DNA of 51,556 nt from RGIG9041 sp045657265 (GTDB taxonomy: Bacteria; Bacillota; Clostridia; Oscillospirales; QAKW01), in NCBI GenBank assembly GCA_045657265.1, contig JAZOSU010000014.1, forward strand, positions 1 through 51,556, read 5' to 3'. Positions within the stretch are counted from its first letter, which is position 1, and each line of letters begins with the position of its first letter. This document shows, piece after piece, positions 1 to 8,332 of this stretch. The translations under genes were made by a program, and so were the position numbers. The notes beneath the pieces are model-generated. The model did not search any database, was not told the DNA's origin, and was given only the letters and a program-made list of their open reading frames with translations.

Positions 1-35
1 AAAACGGATGTGTAGAAAATCTACACATCCGTTTA
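1..35 (-). terminator. Hairpin terminator at end of the htrA unit
   Basis: A perfect 15-bp stem (2-16 with 20-34) closes a 3-nt loop. On the minus strand it is followed by a short T run that leaves the window, so it fits the 3' end of the leftward transcript carrying htrA or of a small RNA after it. On the plus strand it is followed by a weaker T-rich stretch, so it may work both ways. Confidence 0.7.
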
Positions 36-217
36 ATATTTGTCTTATACCGTAACAAGCAGGGAAAATGTACGGCACATTTTCCACTCTTTAGGAGAAC
101 CTAAAACCCTTAACCTTGCTACCAACCAATTGCAACCTGTGCAGCAACAAGTCGAGCAATGGGCGTTTTAATTTATACTGTCCTTAACAGTACGACTCAT
201 AAAAGTGCTCTTTTTAA
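36..217 (-). other. Structured non-coding stretch after htrA
   Basis: No plausible gene was found between the htrA stop and the terminator. The stretch holds small hairpins: a 9-bp stem with loop ACGGC (63-71 with 77-85), a 6-bp stem with a tetraloop (90-95 with 100-105), and a 5-bp stem near 176-190. It could be a long 3' UTR, a small RNA ending at the 1-35 terminator, or a dispersed intergenic repeat. I recognise no RNA family. Confidence 0.35.
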
Positions 218-1477
218 TTATTGTTCTGTCGTCTCTGACAACACTATCGAAATTTTAAGTGTTTTGGAGTTTCTGAATACTGTAAGGGTTACTGTATCAC
301 CAGGTTTATATTTATTCTTTTCTGCATCGAGAGTTGCCATTGAATCAACTTCAACGTCATTTATAGCAGTAATAATATCTCCCTGTTTGAGACCTTTTTT
401 ATGAGCATCACTTTCGGGGTCTACGTATTCAACGTAAACACCTGTAGGAATAGAATAGAATGATGCATATGTTTCGTCTATATTTCTTCCGTATATTCCG
501 ATAGAAGGTCTGTCTTTTACATAGCCATACTGAATAAGCTCTTCTATGATTTCTGTAGCGCCTGTAATAGGAATTGCAAAACCTATTCCCTCATAACCTG
601 TTGTAATAATTTTGGAAGATGTAATACCTATAACCTGACCGTAACTGTTAACGAGAGGTCCGCCTGAGTTACCGGGGTTAATAGATGCATCAGTCTGAAT
701 AAGTGTCATATAAACGTTTTCAATAACCATCTGTCTGTCAAGAGCAGATACTATACCTGCAGTTACAGTTCCTGCAAGTTCAAGACCATAAGGATTACCT
801 ATAGCAACAACAGTTTCTCCCTGAACAAGTTTATCACTGTCACCGAACTCGGCAGGTTTTAAGTCTTTTGCTTCAATTTTGAGAACGGCAAGGTCAGTTT
901 TGGCATCGTTGCCTACTATTTCTGCATCAAATTCAGTTTCGTCATTCAAAACAACTTTAACGGTAGTTGCGCCGCTAACAACGTGAGCATTAGTTGCAAT
1001 ATATCCGTCTTCGCTGAGAATAATACCTGTTCCTGAGCCCTGAGAAATCTGACCCTGATCCATAACTGTTACGATAATACCTACCACAGAATCTTTTACC
1101 TTCTGATAAATCTGTGGTATTGTCATAGCGTCTGTTGAAGGAGGCTGAGTATTGAGTGCAGGAAGGTTTACTTCGTTTTTTTGTTCTTCCTTGATTTGTG
1201 TCTGCTGTGAAATTTCAGGCTTTGAAACGGGTTTTTCGGGGTTTATAATAAACATCGAAACAAAAACACATACACAGATAAACAGCACTGCAGCAACAGA
1301 AGCTATGCTTATAAGAGCTATTTCTATACCTTTAAGTTTTCTTTTCGGCTTTTTGGGTTTATCGGGTTTTTGAAAATTCTGTGTATATCCCGTATACGAC
1401 GAAGAATAGGGACTGGGGTTTTGCCAGGTATACTGGTTATTATTCTGTTTGTCAGAATTAGGTGTGTACTGATCCAT
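218..1477 (-). CDS. htrA: HtrA/DegP-like membrane-anchored serine protease with PDZ domain
   Basis: A surface quality-control protease that degrades misfolded exported proteins. The order is a Pro/Tyr/Gln-rich cytoplasmic tail (about residues 1-48), one membrane segment (about 50-78), a linker, a trypsin-like domain and a C-terminal PDZ domain (about 305-410). The catalytic triad is visible as TNAHVV (His about 165), KTDLAVL (Asp about 195) and GNSGGP (Ser about 271). The start at 1477 is preferred because AGGAG lies 7 nt before it; an upstream in-frame ATG at 1495 overlaps the kinase stop and has no ribosome site. It is the last gene of a response regulator-kinase-htrA unit, the same arrangement of functions as CssRS/HtrA of Bacillus, so control by secretion stress is a reasonable inference. 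419 aa, normal for the family. Confidence 0.93.
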   Translation of the reverse strand: MDQYTPNSDKQNNNQYTWQNPSPYSSSYTGYTQNFQKPDKPKKPKRKLKGIEIALISIASVAAVLFICVCVFVSMFIINPEKPVSKPEISQQTQIKEEQKNEVNLPALNTQPPSTDAMTIPQIYQKVKDSVVGIIVTVMDQGQISQGSGTGIILSEDGYIATNAHVVSGATTVKVVLNDETEFDAEIVGNDAKTDLAVLKIEAKDLKPAEFGDSDKLVQGETVVAIGNPYGLELAGTVTAGIVSALDRQMVIENVYMTLIQTDASINPGNSGGPLVNSYGQVIGITSSKIITTGYEGIGFAIPITGATEIIEELIQYGYVKDRPSIGIYGRNIDETYASFYSIPTGVYVEYVDPESDAHKKGLKQGDIITAINDVEVDSMATLDAEKNKYKPGDTVTLTVFRNSKTLKISIVLSETTEQ

Positions 1478-1494
1478 TTTTAATCTCCTAAACA

Positions 1495-2922
1495 TTAATA
1501 AGTATATTCACTGTCAAGAGGAAGAGTAAATACAAACTGTACATACTCCCCTTCTACTGAAGAAAGAATAATATCTTCCCCGTGACCTTTTAAAATATTT
1601 TTAACAAGATAAAGTCCTATGCCGGTTCCTCTTTTATTTATGCTTCTGCTTTTATCAGATTTATAAAATCTTTCAAATATATGAGGAGCCTCTTCTTTTG
1701 AAATTCCAAGACCTGTATTACGCACATATATCATTGCTTTTTTATCTTGAATCTGAACACCGCATTTTATTTCACCGCCTATGTCTGTAAACTTGACTGC
1801 GTTATCCATCAGATTATATACAACTCTGTATATTGAATCTTCGTCGCCTCTTACAATGACACTATCATTGCAGAAATCGTCTATCAAAGTTATGTTTTTA
1901 TTATTTATTTTTTCTTCAAAAGCAAAAAGCGCTTTTCCTACGGTTTTTACTATATCAAAAGGTGCTTTTACGTAAGACATCTGTCCGGACTGCATTTTTG
2001 CTATATCGAGAAAAGAGTTGACCATACGTGATACTCTTTTTATCTCTTCTGAAACAATTGTCAGATATTTGTCATATTGGTCAGGCGGAATAGTACCGTC
2101 CAGCATACCGTCAACAAATCCCGTTATTGTGGTCATAGGCGTTCTCAATTCGTGAGATACGTCTGCAATAAAACCTCGGCGCATTTGTTCAAGATTATCA
2201 ACACCGTCTGCCATTGCATTAAAAGCCGACGCCAACGGAGCAAATTCGTGAGAATGTTTTACGTCAAGACGTTTTGAAAAATCACCCTCTGCGTAGCTAT
2301 GAGCAATAGCGCTCATCTGATAAATAGGTTTTGTTATACTTTTTGTTATAAAAAACAGAACTACAAACGCTATCATAAGAGCAACTATACCACAACTCAT
2401 AAAAATAACCATAGTTCCTACCATAACTGAACCTATGTTATTTTTATAGGTAGTAACAAAAACCGCACCGCCAATATTGTTGTCTCCCGAAATAACAGGA
2501 ACTCCGACAGTATACCCCGAAAGTTGCTTGGAGCCAAGAATATATCTTGAGCCTCTGTATATATTACCTGCAAGTACATAATCAGCAATACCCGACTCTG
2601 TAAATTCAGTTCCGGTTTGAGTTTCTATTGTGGATATATTAATTGTTCCGTTCTTATCTAATACTACAATATCACTTTCTATGGTTTCTTTTATTGCCGA
2701 GATTGAACTGTCAAATATATTCCCTGCAATAATATGAAAGTTTTTAGGCATTGACGCTACAGAACCTGCAATTTTCTGAGCAGCGCGTTCCATTGATTCA
2801 CTTCTGTCATAAAATGAATTTACACCGATTATAGTTGCAGATACCAAGCCCAGAGTCAAAACCGTTATGGCTACCAGAACAGCAAAAGCACTATAATATT
2901 TTCGAAATATTCTTCTATGCAT
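1495..2922 (-). CDS. Sensor histidine kinase, envelope-stress type
   Basis: Membrane sensor of a two-component system. Two membrane segments (about residues 10-33 and 168-192) flank an extracytoplasmic domain of about 130 residues. A HAMP linker follows (about 193-245), then the dimerisation domain with phospho-acceptor His 257 in SHELRTP, and the ATP-binding domain with the N box (NLMDNAVKF), G1 box (GLGISKEE) and G2 box (GTGIGL). Its ATG overlaps the regulator stop by one base (TAATG), so the two are translationally coupled. HtrA follows directly, suggesting the sensed signal is damage to exported proteins; the signal itself cannot be read from the sequence. 475 aa, complete. Confidence 0.92.
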   Translation of the reverse strand: MHRRIFRKYYSAFAVLVAITVLTLGLVSATIIGVNSFYDRSESMERAAQKIAGSVASMPKNFHIIAGNIFDSSISAIKETIESDIVVLDKNGTINISTIETQTGTEFTESGIADYVLAGNIYRGSRYILGSKQLSGYTVGVPVISGDNNIGGAVFVTTYKNNIGSVMVGTMVIFMSCGIVALMIAFVVLFFITKSITKPIYQMSAIAHSYAEGDFSKRLDVKHSHEFAPLASAFNAMADGVDNLEQMRRGFIADVSHELRTPMTTITGFVDGMLDGTIPPDQYDKYLTIVSEEIKRVSRMVNSFLDIAKMQSGQMSYVKAPFDIVKTVGKALFAFEEKINNKNITLIDDFCNDSVIVRGDEDSIYRVVYNLMDNAVKFTDIGGEIKCGVQIQDKKAMIYVRNTGLGISKEEAPHIFERFYKSDKSRSINKRGTGIGLYLVKNILKGHGEDIILSSVEGEYVQFVFTLPLDSEYTY

Positions 2923-3620
2923 TATTTTGTTTCAAACTTATATCCGACGCCCCATACGGTTTTTACATTCCATTTTTCAGAAGCACCTTCGAGTTTTTCT
3001 CTGATACGTTTTATATGAACGTCAACTGTTCTTGAATCGCCGAAATATTTGAATCCCCATATTTCATCTAAAAGTTGATCTCTTGTATACACTCTGTTTG
3101 GATTTTTTGCAAGATGATACAAAAGTTCTATTTCCTTAGGAGGTGCATCCACATCCTGACCGTTTATACGGAGTTTATAGTTTGTCAGCGAAACGTAAAG
3201 ATTTTCATATTCAACCTCTTTTGATTCCAAAACAGGTTCAGCCACAGCTGTAGCGGAATCTTTGGTACGTCTCATAACACTTTTTATTCTTGCTACAAGT
3301 TCTTTTGTATCAAAAGGTTTTGTAACGTAGTCATCTGCCCCAAGTTCAAGACCCAAAACTTTATCAAAAGTTTCTCCTTTTGCGGAAAGCATAATTATGG
3401 GTACGTTTGATGTTTTTCTTATTTCACGGCATACGTCCCAGCCGTCTTTTTTAGGAAGCATTATATCAAGAATTACAACGTCAAATTTCTGCTGAGAAAA
3501 CATTTCAATTGCCTGCTCGCCGTCATAAGCACAGATTGTTTCATAGCCTTCTTTTACAAGATACAAATTCAAAAGGTCGCATATATTTTTTTCATCATCG
3601 ACAATAAGAATTTTGCTCAC
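2922..3620 (-). CDS. OmpR/PhoB-family response regulator
   Basis: Cytoplasmic transcription factor partnered with the adjacent kinase. The receiver domain (about residues 1-120) has the acidic pair DDE at 8-10, phospho-acceptor Asp 52 in ILDIMLP, and the KPF switch near 102. The C-terminal winged helix (about 135-230) ends with the typical RTVDVHIKRIREKL and GVGYKF. Start is GTG at 3620, with AGGAGG 7 nt upstream. It heads the regulator-kinase-htrA unit and probably controls htrA and itself, as related systems do. Confidence 0.93.
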   Translation of the reverse strand: MSKILIVDDEKNICDLLNLYLVKEGYETICAYDGEQAIEMFSQQKFDVVILDIMLPKKDGWDVCREIRKTSNVPIIMLSAKGETFDKVLGLELGADDYVTKPFDTKELVARIKSVMRRTKDSATAVAEPVLESKEVEYENLYVSLTNYKLRINGQDVDAPPKEIELLYHLAKNPNRVYTRDQLLDEIWGFKYFGDSRTVDVHIKRIREKLEGASEKWNVKTVWGVGYKFETK

Positions 3621-3670
3621 AAAAAAACCTCCTTTTTAATTTTATTTTCAGAAACAATTATACACATTAA

Positions 3671-3699
3671 TATTTATAAATAAGTTAATAAAATGTGAA
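3671..3699 (-). promoter_or_regulatory. Candidate promoter of the regulator-kinase-htrA unit
   Basis: On the minus strand TTCACA (3694-3699) and TAAATA (3671-3676) are 17 bp apart. Both match consensus at four of six positions. A second TATAAT lies at 3657-3662 without a good -35. The region is very A/T rich, so the exact site is uncertain. Confidence 0.35.
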
Positions 3700-3713
3700 C
3701 AAACTTATACATT

Positions 3714-4340
3714 TTATTTAAAACTGTCAAAGTCTCTTGAGATTTCTGTTATTTCAACGTTACCACAAAGCAAATCCGTTACTGCTTTTATAAAGTTGTC
3801 ATAACAATCGTGTTTAACGGAAAGTTCAAGGGTTACGTTCTCAGTAAAAGAACATTCTTTCTGATTATGTATTACAGTTTCAAGCAGCTTTTGTATTTTA
3901 TCGTGACCTGCATAAGAATAAGTCAGTTTTACATTAACACAGGCATCCCTCACCGCAAAGCCTGATTTTGCAAGAGCATTTGAAACACCTTTGCTGTATG
4001 CTCTTATAAGTCCGCCACCGCCAAGAAGAATACCGCCGAAATACCTTGTAACAACAACACACACGTCGTACACGTCTTCTTTTTTCAGCACTTCAAGCAT
4101 AGGCATACCCGCAGTACCTGCCGGTTCACCGTCATCCGAAAAGCGTTCAATTCTCGGTTCACGAAGTCGGTATGCCACACAGTTATGGGTAGCATCTTTA
4201 TATTCAGAGCTTATATATTCTATAAAATCTTTTGCATCCTGTTCATTTGTAACACAGGCAAGATGAGAAATAAATCTGCTTTTCTTTTCGGTAAATTCAC
4301 AAGTAATGTCCTGTGCACAAACTTTATAACCTTGCTCCAT
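3714..4340 (-). CDS. YigZ/IMPACT-family protein (UPF0029 with DUF1949)
   Basis: A conserved cytoplasmic protein of the YigZ/YvyE/IMPACT family, whose eukaryotic relative modulates Gcn2; the bacterial role is unsettled. The N-terminal domain shows KKSRFI, then the signature RFSDDGEPAGTAG near residue 70 and VVTRYFGGILLGGGGL near 95-112. The C-terminal part (about 135-205) fits DUF1949. 208 aa, normal for the family. A weak AAGGG precedes the ATG. It has its own candidate promoter, and no terminator separates it from the regulator gene downstream. Confidence 0.9.
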   Translation of the reverse strand: MEQGYKVCAQDITCEFTEKKSRFISHLACVTNEQDAKDFIEYISSEYKDATHNCVAYRLREPRIERFSDDGEPAGTAGMPMLEVLKKEDVYDVCVVVTRYFGGILLGGGGLIRAYSKGVSNALAKSGFAVRDACVNVKLTYSYAGHDKIQKLLETVIHNQKECSFTENVTLELSVKHDCYDNFIKAVTDLLCGNVEITEISRDFDSFK

Positions 4341-4369
4341 AAAAGATTCCCTTTCATTTTATAGTATAT

Positions 4370-4398
4370 ATTTTATTGCATAACACAGTTTTTTTCAA
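4370..4398 (-). promoter_or_regulatory. Candidate promoter of the yigZ-like gene
   Basis: On the minus strand TTGAAA (4393-4398) and TAAAAT (4370-4375) are separated by 17 bp, ending about 30 bp before the start codon. Confidence 0.5.
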
Positions 4399-4448
4399 GG
4401 TTATATAAATAATTTGAGACAATAATTGTTAAAATATTAAAAAAAGTG

Positions 4449-4477
4449 TTTACAAATCGAAAAAATAAGTGTATAAT
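4449..4477 (+). promoter_or_regulatory. Strong promoter of rpsO
   Basis: TTTACA (4449-4454), a 17-bp spacer and a perfect TATAAT (4472-4477). Transcription should begin near 4484 and give a leader of about 85 nt before rpsO. Confidence 0.8.
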
Positions 4478-4479
4478 AC

Positions 4480-4568
4480 CTTAGATGTTTAACCTTACTT
4501 AGATGTTTGATGTCACCGTCGGCACTCTCGGTAAGGCCGGACAAATCTTCAGAAAGGTGAAAAGTGCA
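4480..4568 (+). promoter_or_regulatory. rpsO leader RNA, possible S15 autoregulatory structure
   Basis: The leader holds an 11-bp direct repeat (CTTAGATGTTT at 4480-4490 and 4498-4508) and a 6-bp pairing of CCTTAC (4493-4498) with GTAAGG (4531-4536), enclosing GC-rich sequence. S15 represses its own translation through leader structures in several bacteria. Here that is inference; the fold is not one I recognise. Confidence 0.35.
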
Positions 4569-4835
4569 ATGATTAAAAAAGAAGTAAAAACATCCGTTAT
4601 TGAGCAGAACAGACTTCATGACAAGGACACAGGTTCTCCCGAAGTTCAGATCGCTATTCTTACAGCAAGAATCAACGAGCTTACTGAACATCTTAAAAAG
4701 AATCCTCATGACCATCATTCAAGAAGAGGCTTGCTCAAAATGGTAGGTAACAGAAGAAACCTTCTTAACTACCTCATCAAAAACGATATCACAAGATACC
4801 GTGCTATTATTGAGAAACTCAATATCAGAAAGTAA
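4569..4835 (+). CDS. rpsO: 30S ribosomal protein S15
   Basis: Primary 16S rRNA-binding protein of the small subunit that organises the platform. It is all-helical and has the family signatures DTGSPEVQIAILTARI, HSRRGLLKMVGNRRNLLNYL and the C-terminal lysine/arginine tail. 88 aa, exactly the usual size. The ATG at 4569 is chosen because AAAGGTG lies about 9 nt upstream and the known S15 N terminus MIKKE starts there; an in-frame ATG at 4503 lies inside the leader. It is paired with pnp, the common bacterial rpsO-pnp order. Confidence 0.97.
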   Translation: MIKKEVKTSVIEQNRLHDKDTGSPEVQIAILTARINELTEHLKKNPHDHHSRRGLLKMVGNRRNLLNYLIKNDITRYRAIIEKLNIRK

Positions 4836-4846
4836 TCAAATTGAAA

Positions 4847-4884
4847 ATAGGCGAAATCTTAACGGTTTCGCCTATACAATTTTA
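4847..4884 (+). terminator. Terminator after rpsO
   Basis: A 12-bp stem (4847-4858 with 4864-4875, one G-U) with a 5-nt loop is followed by ACAATTTTATT. The T run is interrupted, so partial read-through into pnp is likely. Confidence 0.75.
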
Positions 4885-4892
4885 TTAACACA

Positions 4893-4970
4893 GGAAGGGT
4901 ATGGCAGTTTAGCAGTTATTTGAATATTTGCTTTAAAATGTTCAAATAAGTGTTAAACAGCTTGCCTTCC
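4893..4970 (+). promoter_or_regulatory. pnp: Long imperfect hairpin in the pnp leader
   Basis: GGAAGG (4893-4898) pairs with CCTTCC (4965-4970). Internally TTATTTGAA pairs perfectly with TTCAAATAA, with further pairing and small bulges between. In E. coli a long leader stem in pnp mRNA is cut by RNase III and then lets PNPase repress itself. The analogy is structural only; the ribosome site at 4985-4990 lies just beyond the stem. Confidence 0.5.
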
Positions 4971-4997
4971 GAACAAAATAATTCAGGAGGTACAAAA

Positions 4998-7118
4998 ATG
5001 TACGAAAATCACAGAATTTTTGAAACAGAAATCGCCGGACGCAAACTCGTTGTTGAAACAGGCAAATTTGCAGAACTTGCAAACGGTTCAGCTCTTGTTC
5101 GTTACGGCGAAACAGTTGTTCTTGCAACCGCAACAGCTTCTCCAAAGCCAAGAGACGGCATTGATTTCTTCCCTCTCTCAGTTGACTTTGAAGAAAGAAT
5201 GTACGCTGTAGGTCGTATTCCCGGAAGCTTTTTAAGACGTGAAGGAAGACCAAGCGAAAAAGCTATCCTCAGCTCACGTGTAATTGACCGTTCTATCCGT
5301 CCTCTCTTCCCTAAAGATATGAGAAACGATGTTAACGTTAACATTACAGTTATGGCTGTTGATCAGGACTGCATTCCCGAAATCGTTGGTATGATAGGTG
5401 CATCTATTGCAATTTCTATCTCTGATATTCCTTTCAACGGTCCTATCAGCGGTATTTCAGTAGGTCTTATCGACGGAGAATATGTTTTCAACCCAACAGC
5501 TGAGCAGAGAGAAAAATCTGAAATGGCAGTTACTGTTGCTTCTACCGCACAGAAAGTTACAATGATAGAAGCAGGTGCTAATGAAGTTGAAGATGGCGCT
5601 ATGGTACGCGGTATTATGGCAGGCCACGCTGAAAACCAGAAAATCGTTGATTTCATCAACAATATCGTAAGTGAAATCGGCAAAGAAAAATTCACATTTG
5701 AATCTTGTGACGTTGACCACGAGCTTTTTGATGCAATTAAAGATTTTGCTATTGAAGATGTAAAATTTGCTCTTGACTCAAACGACAAATCACTTCGTGA
5801 TGCAAGAATCAATGACATCTACACAAAAGTACATGAAAAATTCGATGCTGAAAACGAAGAACGCATCGGTATGATAGACGAATGTATCTACAAACTTCAG
5901 AAATTTGTTGTACGCACATGGCTTTCAGAAGAAGGTAAACGTGTTGACGGCAGAGGCATTGACGAACTTCGTCCTCTCCATGCTGAAGTTGATCTTCTTC
6001 CTAAAGTTCACGGTTGCGGTATGTTTGCAAGAGGCAAAACTCAGGTTCTTACAATTGCAACACTCGGTATGATGTCTGACGAACAGATAATCGACGGTCT
6101 TGACGAAGAAGAAACAACAAAAAGATATATGCATCATTACAATATGCCCGGATTTACCGTTGGTGATGCAAAACCCTCAAGAAGCCCAGGCAGACGTGAA
6201 ATTGGTCACGGCGCACTTGCTGAACGCGCTTTAGAACCTGTTATTCCTTCAGTTGAGGAATTCCCTTATGCTATCCGTCTTGTATCTGACGTTCTTACAT
6301 CAAACGGTTCAACATCACAGGGTTCAATCTGCGGTTCAACTCTCGCTCTTATGGATGCAGGTGTTCCGATTAAAGCTCCTGTTGCAGGTATTTCATGTGG
6401 TCTTATCACTCGTGATGACGGCAGCTTTATGACAATGGTTGACATTCAGGGTATTGAAGATTTCTTCGGCGATATGGACTTTAAAGTAGCAGGTACTAAA
6501 AAAGGTATTACCGCTATTCAGATGGATATTAAAGTTGACGGTCTTACAGAAGCTATAATTACAGAAGCTATTGAAAAGACAAGAATAGCAAGATATTACA
6601 TTCTTGACGAAGTAATGCTCAAAGCTATAGCTAAACCTCGTGAAGACGTTAAAGACTGCGCACCTAAAGTAATCACAATGAAAATACATCCTGACAAAAT
6701 CCGCGAGGTTATCGGTACAGGCGGGAAAGTTATTCAGAAAATCGTTGCTGACACAGGCGCAAAAATCGACATTGAAGATGACGGCAGCGTATTTATTTCA
6801 GCTACAGAAAAAGCTGCTGCTGACAATGCTATGGAAATAATAAAAGGTATTGTTTTCGAGCCTGAAGTAGGAGCTATTTACAGAGCTAAAGTTGTAAAAC
6901 TTATGGCATTCGGCGCTTTTGTTGAATTTGCTCCCGGTAAAGAAGGTCTTGTTCATATTTCAAAACTTGATACAAAACGAGTTGAAAAAGTTGAAGATCT
7001 CCTTTCAGAAGGCGATGAAATCTACGTTAAGTTTATGGAAATCGACGACAAAGGCAGATACAATCTTTCAAGAAAAGATGCACTTCTTGATATGCAAAAC
7101 GCAAATTCAGAAAACTAA
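4998..7118 (+). CDS. pnp: Polyribonucleotide nucleotidyltransferase (PNPase)
   Basis: Phosphorolytic 3'-5' exoribonuclease that degrades mRNA to nucleoside diphosphates, acting as a trimer. Two RNase PH domains (about residues 10-225 and 305-545) flank a helical domain. A KH domain (IREVIGTGGKVIQKI) and an S1 domain (VGAIYRAKVVKLMAFGAFVE) complete it. 706 aa, the normal length. The ATG at 4998 follows AGGAGG at a 7-nt gap; an in-frame GTG at 4950 lies within the leader hairpin and is not used. The GSTSQGSICGSTLALMDAGV motif of the second PH core is intact. Confidence 0.97.
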   Translation: MYENHRIFETEIAGRKLVVETGKFAELANGSALVRYGETVVLATATASPKPRDGIDFFPLSVDFEERMYAVGRIPGSFLRREGRPSEKAILSSRVIDRSIRPLFPKDMRNDVNVNITVMAVDQDCIPEIVGMIGASIAISISDIPFNGPISGISVGLIDGEYVFNPTAEQREKSEMAVTVASTAQKVTMIEAGANEVEDGAMVRGIMAGHAENQKIVDFINNIVSEIGKEKFTFESCDVDHELFDAIKDFAIEDVKFALDSNDKSLRDARINDIYTKVHEKFDAENEERIGMIDECIYKLQKFVVRTWLSEEGKRVDGRGIDELRPLHAEVDLLPKVHGCGMFARGKTQVLTIATLGMMSDEQIIDGLDEEETTKRYMHHYNMPGFTVGDAKPSRSPGRREIGHGALAERALEPVIPSVEEFPYAIRLVSDVLTSNGSTSQGSICGSTLALMDAGVPIKAPVAGISCGLITRDDGSFMTMVDIQGIEDFFGDMDFKVAGTKKGITAIQMDIKVDGLTEAIITEAIEKTRIARYYILDEVMLKAIAKPREDVKDCAPKVITMKIHPDKIREVIGTGGKVIQKIVADTGAKIDIEDDGSVFISATEKAAADNAMEIIKGIVFEPEVGAIYRAKVVKLMAFGAFVEFAPGKEGLVHISKLDTKRVEKVEDLLSEGDEIYVKFMEIDDKGRYNLSRKDALLDMQNANSEN

Positions 7119-7128
7119 TATAAATATG

Positions 7129-7160
7129 AAAACAGGCTGTAAATTTACAGCCTGTTTTTT
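7129..7160. terminator. Bidirectional terminator between pnp and cca
   Basis: A perfect palindrome with 15-nt arms (7129-7143 and 7144-7158) has T runs on both strands. It serves rightward pnp and leftward cca. The cca stop codon (7145-7147) sits inside the stem. Confidence 0.85.
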
Positions 7161-8332
7161 ATATACTCAATTATTTTATTTTTGTCGTTTGGTACATCGC
7201 CTTTTATGACCAGTTCAAGTATCTTTGTAAGAAGTTCCCCGATTTGTTTTCCTTTAAATCCAAGAGAAAGCAAATCATCTCCGCCAATATCAAGATGGGA
7301 TATCATAAACGGCTCATTATTTTCAAAAACGTCATCAATTAACTTAAGCGTCTGTTTGCTGTTTTTCAAAAATGCCAGATCTTTTACAGATTGCACACCA
7401 AATTTTGAAAGATATAATTTAACACACGTTTTATCAGAAGGTATATCAAGATTTTTATAATATACCATAAATTCAACACGTTTTTGAATATTAGACGGCA
7501 GTTTTAGTCTTCCAAACGATGCGTGTTTTTTTAACTTTTCGTCGGTTTCAAAAACATTAAGATAAGCCAACAAAACCGCAGGGTTTTCTTTGAGTCTTTC
7601 AAGTTCTGAAAGTATATTATCAGATGCTTGGTTTTTATATATTTTATCATTTTGAGGCAAAATAAATTCAAGCACCTTGAAGAACCTATTAAAAACTCGC
7701 ACAAAACCTTTACCTGAAATCATTTTCATCACTTCAGTTGTAATACGTTCGTCTGCTACGTTTGCAAGTGATTTGAAATTTTCATCAATAGACTGTGCCG
7801 TTTTTTCTTCTATTTCAAAATCAAGAACGGATGCAAATCTGAGTGCCCTGATTATTCTTAGTGCATCCTCGCCAAATCGAAGGTCAGGATTTCCCACAGT
7901 ACGTATAATTTTATCTTGAATATCTTTTTGTCCTCCGAACAAATCCACAATTCCGTGGCTATGTGAATATGCCATTGCATTGACAGTAAAATCACGCCTG
8001 GACAAATCTTCTTTGATATCCTGCACAAAATTAACCTCGTCAGGTCTGCGGTTATCTGAATAACCCCCTTCTGTTCTGAAAGTAGTTATTTCATATCCTT
8101 TTCCTTCAATTATTGCGCATACCGTGCCGTGTTTTATTCCCGTTTCAATAAATCGGATGTTTTCAGATTTCAAAACAGTCTCTGTCTGATAGGGAGTTGC
8201 GGACGTTGCAATATCATAATCAGACACGATTCTTCCCATAATGGCATCACGAACACAACCGCCGACTGCATATGCTTTATAACCGGCGGCTGTAAGAATA
8301 TTTATTATTTTTTTTGATGCATTATCAAGCAT
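7145..8332 (-). CDS. cca: CCA-adding tRNA nucleotidyltransferase
   Basis: Adds or repairs the 3' CCA end of tRNAs without a template. The class II head domain shows GGCVRD and the metal-binding DYDIA (about residues 24-42), then RRDFTVNAMAY and DLFGGQKDI. The RNA-binding neck follows, with RFGEDALRIIRALRFASVLDF split over about 150-175. 395 aa, close to the Bacillus enzyme; no HD phosphodiesterase domain is seen. Its ATG overlaps the stop of the ABC ATPase by one base (TAATG), so its translation is coupled to an unrelated importer operon. Whether it is a full CCA enzyme or only one half of a split CC/A pair cannot be decided from motifs alone. Confidence 0.93.
   Translation of the reverse strand: MLDNASKKIINILTAAGYKAYAVGGCVRDAIMGRIVSDYDIATSATPYQTETVLKSENIRFIETGIKHGTVCAIIEGKGYEITTFRTEGGYSDNRRPDEVNFVQDIKEDLSRRDFTVNAMAYSHSHGIVDLFGGQKDIQDKIIRTVGNPDLRFGEDALRIIRALRFASVLDFEIEEKTAQSIDENFKSLANVADERITTEVMKMISGKGFVRVFNRFFKVLEFILPQNDKIYKNQASDNILSELERLKENPAVLLAYLNVFETDEKLKKHASFGRLKLPSNIQKRVEFMVYYKNLDIPSDKTCVKLYLSKFGVQSVKDLAFLKNSKQTLKLIDDVFENNEPFMISHLDIGGDDLLSLGFKGKQIGELLTKILELVIKGDVPNDKNKIIEYIKNRL

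Noticed and set aside
159..404. Rightward ORF opposite the htrA 3' end
   Set aside because: It overlaps htrA codons on the other strand, has no ribosome site and no protein-like pattern. Many similar opposite-strand ORFs across the window were dropped for the same reason.
4503..4568. 22-residue N-terminal extension of S15
   Set aside because: It lies in the leader RNA without a ribosome site, while the 4569 ATG has one and gives the canonical 88-residue S15.
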